DNA of 8,110 nucleotides, taken from positions 1 to 8,110 of the forward strand of contig URQL01000072.1 in the NCBI GenBank assembly GCA_900550005.1, given 5' to 3'. Of this stretch, positions 1 to 6,188 are shown piece by piece; position 1 is the stretch's first letter, and each line of letters opens with the position of its first letter. This DNA comes from an uncultured Erysipelotrichaceae bacterium (GTDB taxonomy: Bacteria > Bacillota_I > Bacilli_A > Erysipelotrichales > Coprobacillaceae). The notes under the pieces were generated by a model. The model had not been told where the DNA came from. It ran no database searches and was given only the letters and a program-made list of their open reading frames with translations. A program made the position numbers and the translations under genes.

Positions 1-238
1 AACTTTGCTTGTGGTATTAAATTTTACAGCAAATAACCATGCAAAATATTGTGTACCCGTGTCACAAAAAGGGACTTATAAAGAAATTTTAAATAGTGAT
101 TTGGATAAATATTCTGGTTCAAACCAAGTAAATAAGCGCCAAATCAAAGCAAAAAAAAGAGCTGCTTTAGGTAAAGATTATTCAATTGATGTTAAAATTG
201 CACCTTTTGCAGGAATGATATTTGAATTAAAGAAATAG
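1..238 (+). CDS. glgB: 1,4-alpha-glucan branching enzyme GlgB, C-terminal end (5' truncated by window edge)
   Basis: This is the last 78 codons of a gene entering from the left; the reading frame begins at base 2 and ends at TAG 236-238. The visible protein is the C-terminal all-beta domain of a GH13 branching enzyme. It opens with a hydrophobic strand (LLVVLNFTANN), then a VPVSQKGTYKEILNSD stretch and a KYSGSN motif that corresponds to the conserved YGGSGVGN-type segment of GlgB. It ends with a hydrophobic strand (APFAGMIFELKK). In the family this enzyme cuts alpha-1,4 glucan and re-attaches the piece through an alpha-1,6 bond. The catalytic barrel is outside the window, so activity cannot be judged. 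A TTG at 5-7 could be read as a start, but the frame is open to the edge and the match to the GlgB tail continues before it, so this is a truncated gene. glgP begins 12 bases downstream, which suggests co-transcription. Confidence 0.88.
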   Translation, partial: TLLVVLNFTANNHAKYCVPVSQKGTYKEILNSDLDKYSGSNQVNKRQIKAKKRAALGKDYSIDVKIAPFAGMIFELKK

Positions 239-250
239 TGGGGTAAAAAA

Positions 251-2647
251 ATGTTTACAAATAAAGAAGAATTTAAAAAAGAGTTTGAAAGTCGTATTGT
301 AGAAACTTTCGGACGTTCAATTGATGAAGCACATATTACGGAAAAGTTTATGGTCTTAGAACAAATTGTTCGAGACCAAGCTTCCATCAATTGGGCTAAA
401 ACAAAAGAAGAAGTTCAACAAAATGAGCAAAAACAAATGACTTATTTTTCCATGGAGTTTTTAACAGGACGTTTACTTGTTAATAACTTAATGAATTTAG
501 GACTTTATGAAATGGTAAAAGAAGGATTAAGTGAACTTGGAATCAACATCCATGAATTAGAAGAATTAGAATCGGATCCAGGACTTGGTAATGGAGGACT
601 TGGACGTTTAGCTGCGTGCTTTATGGATTCTTTAGCTTCTTTATCTTTACCAGGACATGGAAATACATTACGTTATCAATACGGTTTATTTAAACAAAAA
701 ATTGTTGATGGTTATCAAGTCGAAGTTCCTGATCAATGGATGGCTTTAGGAAACATGTGGGAAGTAAGAAAACCAAAACATGCTGTTGATGTTCGTTTCT
801 GGGGTAAAGTCATTTGGGATGATGCAACAGGTAAATTTAAACATGTCGATGCTGAATGTATTAAGGCTGTACCTTATGATATGCCAATTATTGGTAATGA
901 TACAACCGTAACGAATACATTACGTTTATGGAATGCTGAAATCAGTGAAAATATTCCAACGAATAAAGACTTTAGACAATATTCACAAGAAGTAAATGAA
1001 ATTTGTCAAAACCTTTATCCAGATGATTCTACTTTAGCTGGTAGAACACTACGTTTAAAACAACAATATTTCTTCGTTTCAGCTGGTTTACAAGCGACGA
1101 TCAAAGCGCATTTACGTGTCTATAAAACATTAGATAATTTCCATGAAAAAAATGTGATTCAATTAAATGATACACATCCAGTATTATGTATTCCAGAATT
1201 AATGCGTATTTTACTTGATGATTACGATTATGAATGGGATGATGCTTGGAATATTGTTTGTCATACTTTTGCTTATACAAACCATACTATTTTATCTGAA
1301 GCTTTGGAAAAATGGCCTGTTGAAACAATGCAATCTTTACTTCCAAGAGTTTATATGATGATTGAAGAAATCAACCGCCGTTTTATTGGTTTTGTAAAAG
1401 AAAATGCTACGCATCCAGATGATATTTTAAATCGTGTTTTAATTATTAAAGATGGACAAGTACATATGGCTCATTTAGCGATTGTTGGAAGTTTTAGCGT
1501 CAATGGGGTAGCACGTTTACATACAGAAATCCTAATTAATCAAGAAATGAAAGATTTTGCAGAACTTTATCCAAATAAATTCAACAACAAAACAAATGGA
1601 ATTACCCACCGCCGTTGGTTAACTTATGCCAATCCAGAACTTAGAAATTTAATCAATCAAACGATTGGTGATGACTGGATCAAGGATCCAGACCAATTAG
1701 AAAAACTATTGCCTTATGTTAATGATTCCATTTTACAAGCAAAATTTATGAATGTAAAACATCAAAGAAAAGAAGTTTTAGCAAAATACATTAAAGAACA
1801 TAACGGTATTGAAGTTAATGTTGATTCTATTTTTGATATTCAAGTTAAACGTCTTCATGCTTATAAACGTCAATTATTGAATGTGATGTACATTATTTAC
1901 TTATATCAAGAAATGAAACGCAATAAAGATTTTAAACCAACACCACAAACATTTATTTTTGGAGCTAAAGCAGCACCTGCTTATTTCTTCGCTAAAAAAG
2001 TAATTAAACTAATTAATAGTGTAGCAGATGTAGTTAACAATGATCCAGAAACAAACCCTTATTTAAAAGTTGTTTTCTTAGAAAACTATGGTGTGACTTT
2101 AGCTGAAATGATTATGCCAGCAGCCGATGTTTCTGAACAAATTTCAACAGCTGGTAAAGAAGCAAGTGGTACAGGAAACATGAAATTCATGATGAATGGA
2201 GCAATTACACTAGGGACACTTGATGGAGCGAATGTTGAAATTAGAGAACGTGTTGGTGATGATAATTGTGTGATTTTTGGTTTAACTGCTGAGCAAATTA
2301 CAGATATCCGTAATTCTAATCGTTATGATGCATGGTATTATTACAACAATAATATTCGTTTAAAATATGTTGTTGATTCTTTAGTTGATGGTTCTTGGGC
2401 GGATTCAAGAGAAGAATTTAGAATTATTTTTGAAGAATTAATGAATTATAATGATCAATATTTCCTATTAGCTGATTTTGATGCTTATGTAAAAGCACAT
2501 CAAAAAGTAGAAGAGTTATACAATGATAAAACAAGATGGGCTTCTATTTGTTTAACAAACATTGCTAAAAGTGGATTCTTCTCATCAGATCGTACAATTC
2601 AACAATATGCTGATGAAATTTGGCATATTAAACCAATTAAAAAATAA
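251..2647 (+). CDS. glgP: Glycogen/maltodextrin phosphorylase (GT35)
   Basis: This gene encodes a full-length 798-residue alpha-glucan phosphorylase, the usual bacterial length of about 800. It releases glucose-1-phosphate from non-reducing ends of alpha-1,4 glucan, using PLP and phosphate, in the cytoplasm. Family motifs appear in order: TYFSMEFLTGR near residue 70; the glycine-rich DPGLGNGGLGR (residues 109-119); LNDTHP (305-310); NGITHRRW (449-456); VKRLHAYKRQLLN from 532; and the PLP-binding segment EASGTGNMKF, with K645 as the expected Schiff-base lysine. No signal peptide or membrane segment is visible. ATG 251 is the first in-frame start and gives a complete N-terminus. It is preceded by a rather weak, G-rich SD (GGGG, 240-243, spacing 7). 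It lies 12 bases after glgB and is followed by a hairpin and then pulA. No key residue is missing. Whether glycogen or maltodextrin is the preferred substrate cannot be read from the sequence, but the neighbours favour glycogen. Confidence 0.97.
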   Translation: MFTNKEEFKKEFESRIVETFGRSIDEAHITEKFMVLEQIVRDQASINWAKTKEEVQQNEQKQMTYFSMEFLTGRLLVNNLMNLGLYEMVKEGLSELGINIHELEELESDPGLGNGGLGRLAACFMDSLASLSLPGHGNTLRYQYGLFKQKIVDGYQVEVPDQWMALGNMWEVRKPKHAVDVRFWGKVIWDDATGKFKHVDAECIKAVPYDMPIIGNDTTVTNTLRLWNAEISENIPTNKDFRQYSQEVNEICQNLYPDDSTLAGRTLRLKQQYFFVSAGLQATIKAHLRVYKTLDNFHEKNVIQLNDTHPVLCIPELMRILLDDYDYEWDDAWNIVCHTFAYTNHTILSEALEKWPVETMQSLLPRVYMMIEEINRRFIGFVKENATHPDDILNRVLIIKDGQVHMAHLAIVGSFSVNGVARLHTEILINQEMKDFAELYPNKFNNKTNGITHRRWLTYANPELRNLINQTIGDDWIKDPDQLEKLLPYVNDSILQAKFMNVKHQRKEVLAKYIKEHNGIEVNVDSIFDIQVKRLHAYKRQLLNVMYIIYLYQEMKRNKDFKPTPQTFIFGAKAAPAYFFAKKVIKLINSVADVVNNDPETNPYLKVVFLENYGVTLAEMIMPAADVSEQISTAGKEASGTGNMKFMMNGAITLGTLDGANVEIRERVGDDNCVIFGLTAEQITDIRNSNRYDAWYYYNNNIRLKYVVDSLVDGSWADSREEFRIIFEELMNYNDQYFLLADFDAYVKAHQKVEELYNDKTRWASICLTNIAKSGFFSSDRTIQQYADEIWHIKPIKK

Positions 2648-2652
2648 ATATA

Positions 2653-2685
2653 GAAAAGGGATCTTATTCCCTTTTCCTATTTTTT
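2653..2685 (+). terminator. Terminator-like hairpin between glgP and pulA
   Basis: A perfect 9-bp inverted repeat, GAAAAGGGA (2653-2661) and TCCCTTTTC (2668-2676), encloses a 6-base loop. Three further A/T pairs can form outside a single bulged C. A run of six T follows at 2680-2685. This has the form of an intrinsic terminator and begins five bases after the glgP stop codon. The pulA SD starts on the very next base and there is no room for a promoter in between. It therefore probably acts as a partial terminator or as a 3'-end stabiliser that lowers pulA transcript relative to glgP. Efficiency is unknown. Confidence 0.65.
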
Positions 2686-2692
2686 AAGGAGG
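2686..2692 (+). promoter_or_regulatory. Strong Shine-Dalgarno of pulA
   Basis: AAGGAGG lies five bases before the ATG at 2698, directly against the T-run of the preceding hairpin. It is the closest match to the anti-SD consensus in the window and fixes the pulA start. The pyrimidine-rich 3' arm of the terminator hairpin can alternatively pair across part of it (see findings). Confidence 0.85.
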
Positions 2693-2697
2693 AAAAA

Positions 2698-4791
2698 ATG
2701 GAAAATAAACTCATTTTTATGAAAGCCTATATTGATCGGTTTAATATTATCCGTGCCTATTTAAAAAAAAGTTATTATGAGGGTAAATGTCAAAAGTTTT
2801 ATTTAAAAAATTTAAGTACACAAAAGTTAGAAGATTTACGTACTGTTTTAGTGAGTGAGCAAGAAAACGAAGTCGTTTATCAATTTATGGTTGATAATAT
2901 TCATTTAGAAGATGCTTATGAACTGATTAATGAATATGGGATGGCTGTTCCTATTGAACCAAGAATGATCGTTAATGATCCTTTATTTGATTTAGTCTAT
3001 GGTTACGATAAAAAAGATTTGGGACCTCATTATACAAAAGAAAAAACGAGTTTTAAAGTTTGGTCACCCACTTCTTTAGGCATCATTTTACATTATCAAT
3101 TAAAGGGTAAAGCGTATTTTTATAAAATGGAGAGATTAAATCAAGGGGTTTATTTTATTGAAATCGCAGGTGATTTAGAAGGGGCAAAATACTATTATGA
3201 AGTTTGTTATCAAGATCATTACGAATTAAGCTTAGATCCTTATGCTTATGGAAGTAGTGCAAATGGTAAAGAAAGTATCGTTGTAGATCCAAGTAAATTT
3301 CAAAAAATCATTAAAGTAAAAGAAACACTAAAACAAAAAACGGATGCGATTATTTATGAAATGAGTGTTCGTGATTTTACGAGTCAACTTGATATTCCTT
3401 TAAAAAGCACTTTTTTAGGTTGTGTTCAATCTAATTTAAAAACAAAACAAGGTAAGAAAGCAGGAATCGATTATTTAGTGGATATGGGCTATACACATGT
3501 GCAATTGATGCCAATCGCTGATTTTGCTACGGTAGATGAACAAAACCCAACTTTATTTTATAATTGGGGCTATGATCCAATGCAATTTAATGTCCCTGAA
3601 GGAAGTTATGCTTCAAATAATGAAGATCCTTATAGTCGTATAAATGATTGTATTGCAATGATCAATACCTTTCATCAAAGAGGATTAAGAGTCGTTATGG
3701 ATGTGGTTTATAATCATGTTTATGATGTGAATCGCTCGAGTTTTGAAAAACTTGTTCCTCATTATTTTTTTAGAAATGATGATTATGGAAATATTTCAAA
3801 TGGTTCATTTTGTTCTAATGATCTTAATAGCGAAAGCAAAATGGTTAGGAAATACATTTTAGATATGTGCGAACGTTGGCAAAAAGTCTATGGTGTCGAT
3901 GGCTATCGATTTGATTTAATGGGAATTTTAGATGTAGATACGCTTAATTTAGTTGAAAAACAAGCAAGAGAGTACGATCCTTCTTTTCTCGTGTATGGTG
4001 AAGGTTGGAATATGAATACCATGCTTCCTGATTTTAAAAAAGCTATGAAAGATAATTATTATGCAATGCATGAAATTGGTTTTTTTAATGATGTTTTTAG
4101 AGACCATATCAAAGGGACTTCTTTTGGTGATCAGTTTGTGCCAGGCTATTTACTAGGAAATCAGGACCAGTTTTTAATTGCTAAAAAAGTGGTGGAAAAT
4201 AAAGATGTATTTATAAAACCAGAGCAATCCATTAATTATATTGAATGTCATGATAATGCAACTGCCTTTGATTTATTAACTTATTCTTTAAAAATGAGTG
4301 AAGAGGAAACATGTAAAAGGATGAAATTATTAAATACTTTAGTGGTATTAGCACAAGGTATTCCTTTTATTCATTCTGGACAAGAATTTTGTCGAACAAA
4401 ACAAGGTGATGAAAATTCTTATCGATCAGGTGATCAAATCAATGGATTAGACTGGAATCGCAAAGACGAATTTGAAGATCAAATTTATTTTATGCGTAAT
4501 TTAATCAAATTGCGTAAAGAAAATAAAGGGTTTCGATACGCTTCAAATGAGCAAATTAAACAAAATGTAGATGTAAGTATGTCGAATCATTCATTGATCT
4601 ATACCATTAGACAAGATGAAGGAAAATATAAGCAAATCAAAGTGATTATCAACCCATCTTTAGAAAGTGATCATTATTCTATGGATAGTGATGAAGAGAT
4701 TTTGATCACCAGTGAAATTGCGGAAAAAATGGAATATGGACATCTCCTTTTACAAAAATTATCGGTTTATATTTTAGGGAAGAAAAGCTAG
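2698..4791 (+). CDS. pulA: Type I pullulanase, intracellular debranching enzyme (GH13, AmyX/PulA type)
   Basis: This is a 697-residue alpha-1,6-glucan hydrolase resembling Bacillus subtilis AmyX throughout. Residues 1 to about 100 form an N-terminal region that I cannot assign by motif; it occupies the place of the AmyX N-terminal domains. A CBM48-like beta-sandwich spans about 113-200 (TSFKVWSP at 117-124). The catalytic barrel follows, with the type I pullulanase signature YNWGYDP at 288-294. GH13 conserved regions are all present: DVVYNH (335-340), GYRFDLMG with nucleophile D406, YGEGW with acid/base E435, and ECHDN with D519. A HSGQEF...KQG...NSY block and a C-terminal beta domain after about residue 600 complete it. 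There is no signal peptide, so it should act in the cytoplasm on glycogen branches or limit dextrins from GlgP. It probably does the job that GlgX does elsewhere. The start is set by the AAGGAGG SD. The last two sense codons and the stop codon lie inside a terminator stem. Confidence 0.95.
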   Translation: MENKLIFMKAYIDRFNIIRAYLKKSYYEGKCQKFYLKNLSTQKLEDLRTVLVSEQENEVVYQFMVDNIHLEDAYELINEYGMAVPIEPRMIVNDPLFDLVYGYDKKDLGPHYTKEKTSFKVWSPTSLGIILHYQLKGKAYFYKMERLNQGVYFIEIAGDLEGAKYYYEVCYQDHYELSLDPYAYGSSANGKESIVVDPSKFQKIIKVKETLKQKTDAIIYEMSVRDFTSQLDIPLKSTFLGCVQSNLKTKQGKKAGIDYLVDMGYTHVQLMPIADFATVDEQNPTLFYNWGYDPMQFNVPEGSYASNNEDPYSRINDCIAMINTFHQRGLRVVMDVVYNHVYDVNRSSFEKLVPHYFFRNDDYGNISNGSFCSNDLNSESKMVRKYILDMCERWQKVYGVDGYRFDLMGILDVDTLNLVEKQAREYDPSFLVYGEGWNMNTMLPDFKKAMKDNYYAMHEIGFFNDVFRDHIKGTSFGDQFVPGYLLGNQDQFLIAKKVVENKDVFIKPEQSINYIECHDNATAFDLLTYSLKMSEEETCKRMKLLNTLVVLAQGIPFIHSGQEFCRTKQGDENSYRSGDQINGLDWNRKDEFEDQIYFMRNLIKLRKENKGFRYASNEQIKQNVDVSMSNHSLIYTIRQDEGKYKQIKVIINPSLESDHYSMDSDEEILITSEIAEKMEYGHLLLQKLSVYILGKKS

Positions 4792-4806
4792 ATCAACTAG
4801 CTTTTT
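4783..4806 (+). terminator. Intrinsic terminator overlapping the pulA stop codon
   Basis: AAAAGCTAG (4783-4791) and CTAGCTTTT (4797-4805) are perfect 9-bp complements around a 5-base loop (ATCAA), ending in a T-run (4802-4806). The 5' arm is the last two sense codons plus the TAG stop of pulA. The stem holds only three G-C pairs, so it is moderately stable. It separates the glgB-glgP-pulA unit from the glgC unit, which has its own promoter region downstream. Confidence 0.75.
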
Positions 4807-4965
4807 ATTATGCCAAGGTGTACAATCTAAATAGTAAAAAAAGAGTGGGATTTTGACTTTTTTCAACAAGATCAGCGAAAATAGATTGTTAGAATGGATG
4901 TAACTACTAAGAAGAAAATAAAAAAGAAAAGATATTAAAAAAAGTTTAAAAAATTGAAAAAAAGA

Positions 4966-5006
4966 CTGTAAAAATTCTTCAAAATGTAGTATCCTATAGA
5001 TATACG
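4966..5006 (+). promoter_or_regulatory. Probable glgC-glgD-glgA promoter (hexamers not resolved)
   Basis: A promoter is expected here because a terminator closes the upstream unit and a cre box follows. The hexamers are poor, so the exact start is uncertain. Candidate -10 boxes are TATCCT (4990-4995), TATAGA (4995-5000) and TATACG (5001-5006). The last pairs with TTCAAA (4978-4983) at a 17-base spacing, each hexamer matching four of six consensus positions. A-tracts immediately upstream could act as an UP-like element and compensate for weak hexamers. Confidence 0.35.
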
Positions 5007-5019
5007 GAAAGCGTTTACA
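5006..5019 (+). promoter_or_regulatory. cre box (CcpA catabolite-response element)
   Basis: GGAAAGCGTTTACA matches the cre consensus TGWAANCGNTNWCA at every position except the first (G for T), including the central CG and the flanking A and CA bases. It lies 21 bases before the glgC start codon, at or just downstream of the candidate -10 boxes. Sites there are typically bound by CcpA with HPr-Ser-P to block initiation or early elongation. The inference is repression of glgC-glgD-glgA by preferred sugars. No ccpA gene is in the window. Confidence 0.72.
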
Positions 5020-5040
5020 ATTACAAGGGGGTAAATAGAT

Positions 5041-6168
5041 ATGAGTAGAGAAGTTGTAGCGATGATTTTAGCTGGAGGCCGTGGGACACGCCTTGAAGCT
5101 TTAACAGCTAAAGTTGCTAAACCGGCAGTATATTTTGGTGGGAAATATCGTATTATCGATTTTCCATTAAGTAACTGCGCTAATTCTGGTATCGATATTG
5201 TTGGTGTTTTAACACAATATGAATCAGTATTATTAGGATCTTATGTTGGATCTGGAACAAAATGGGGGTTAAGTGGTACAAACTCAGGTGCCTATAACCT
5301 ACCAGCACGTGAACGTGGTGAGGTAGGGGCAACTTGGTATGTCGGAACAGCGGATGCCATTTACCAAAACTTAAGTTTCTTGGATCAACATGATCCAGAA
5401 TATGTTTTAATTTTATCAGGGGACCATATTTATAAAATGGATTATGCTAAAATGTTAGAAGCACACAAAGAAAGAGGTGCTGATTGTACGATTGCTGTAC
5501 TTAACGTTTCATTAGAAGAAGCAAGCCGTTTTGGTATTATGAATGCTAAAAAAGACGGTACGATCTATGAATTCGAAGAAAAACCGGCTCATCCTAAATC
5601 TACATTAGCTTCAATGGGAATTTATATCTTTACATATCAGGAATTAAAGAAATACTTGATTGCTGATGCTAAAGATGAAAATTCAAAACATGACTTTGGT
5701 ATGAATATTATTCCAGCTATGTTAAATGATGATAAAAAACTTTATGCTTATGAATTTGATGGTTATTGGAAAGATGTAGGAACAGTTGATAGTTTATGGC
5801 AAGCAAATATGGACTTACTTGCAGATAAAGATTTAGATTTATACAACTTAAAGAAAGATTGGAAAATCTATACAAGTGATACCAACTCACATCCACAAAT
5901 CATTGGTTCACAAGGTAAAATCGTAAATTCACTTGTTACACAAGGATGTATCATTGATGGGGATGTACAAGGTTCAGTTTTATTTGACAGTGTTCATGTT
6001 GGTGTTGGTGCTAAAGTTGTGGATTCTGTTTTAATGCCTGGTGTTTTAGTTGAAGAAGGGGCTGAAATTTATAAAGCCATCATTGATGAAGGGGTAGTCG
6101 TTAAAGCAGGAACAATTATCAATAAAGAAGCTAAAAAAGTAGAACTTATTTCAGATAATAATAGATAG
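5041..6168 (+). CDS. glgC: Glucose-1-phosphate adenylyltransferase, catalytic subunit GlgC
   Basis: This 375-residue ADP-glucose pyrophosphorylase makes ADP-glucose and pyrophosphate from ATP and glucose-1-phosphate, the committed step of bacterial glycogen synthesis. The nucleotidyltransferase domain is intact: the phosphate-binding loop ILAGGRGTRL (residues 9-18), the KPAV motif with K27, GGKYRIIDFPLSNCANSGI (33-51), GTADA (102-106), SGDHIYKMDY with the likely metal-binding D128, and FEEKP with K181, expected to contact glucose-1-phosphate. The C-terminal part (about 285-368) carries the hexapeptide-like repeats of a left-handed beta-helix. Length is normal for Bacillota GlgC. It is the first gene of its unit, with SD AAGGGGG nine bases before the ATG and a cre box just upstream. 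The non-catalytic paralogue glgD follows after 20 bases. In this family the two normally assemble into a hetero-oligomer. Confidence 0.97.
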   Translation: MSREVVAMILAGGRGTRLEALTAKVAKPAVYFGGKYRIIDFPLSNCANSGIDIVGVLTQYESVLLGSYVGSGTKWGLSGTNSGAYNLPARERGEVGATWYVGTADAIYQNLSFLDQHDPEYVLILSGDHIYKMDYAKMLEAHKERGADCTIAVLNVSLEEASRFGIMNAKKDGTIYEFEEKPAHPKSTLASMGIYIFTYQELKKYLIADAKDENSKHDFGMNIIPAMLNDDKKLYAYEFDGYWKDVGTVDSLWQANMDLLADKDLDLYNLKKDWKIYTSDTNSHPQIIGSQGKIVNSLVTQGCIIDGDVQGSVLFDSVHVGVGAKVVDSVLMPGVLVEEGAEIYKAIIDEGVVVKAGTIINKEAKKVELISDNNR

Positions 6169-6171
6169 TTT

Positions 6172-6177
6172 AGGAGG
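6172..6177 (+). promoter_or_regulatory. Shine-Dalgarno of glgD
   Basis: AGGAGG lies 11 bases before the glgD ATG at 6189, which is rather long. Another ATG at 6181 lies only three bases after the SD but is out of frame and stops after six codons. The ATG at 6189 is chosen because it gives the conserved GlgD N-terminus. Confidence 0.75.
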
Positions 6178-6188
6178 AAAATGAATTT

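Larger units (their letters stand above)
4807..5040 (+). other. Non-coding intergenic region upstream of glgC
   Basis: This is about 234 bases with no supportable gene. After the terminator comes a stretch with a weak AT hairpin (AAAAAAG 4837-4843 with CTTTTTT 4857-4863, 13-base loop), which is unlikely to matter alone. From 4911 the strand is almost pure A/G, with repeated A-runs at 4920-4925, 4927-4930, 4937-4943, 4948-4953, 4957-4963 and 4970-4974. The promoter-proximal part (4966-5006), a cre box (5006-5019) and the glgC SD (AAGGGGG, 5025-5031, spacing 9) complete it. No riboswitch or T-box structure was recognised. Confidence 0.8.

Noticed and set aside
5..7. TTG as a start codon for a small gene at the left edge
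   Set aside because: The frame is open to the window edge and the residues match the GlgB C-terminal domain, so this is a truncated gene and not a small ORF.
178..390. Minus-strand 70-codon ORF across the glgB-glgP junction
   Set aside because: It lies antisense to two well-supported genes, its protein resembles nothing I recognise, and it has no convincing SD. It is a shadow ORF.
1508..1521. cre-like sequence within glgP
   Set aside because: Only the 3' half matches the cre consensus, and four bases of the 5' half differ. It lies deep in a conserved coding region.
4837..4863. AAAAAAG/CTTTTTT hairpin as a second terminator or small RNA end
   Set aside because: Only one G-C pair and a 13-base loop make it weak; such pairs are frequent in AT-rich spacers.
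4894..4938. 14-codon lysine-rich ORF (MDVTTKKKIKKKRY) in the pulA-glgC intergenic region
   Set aside because: It has no SD upstream, and the lysine content simply reflects the A-rich promoter tract.
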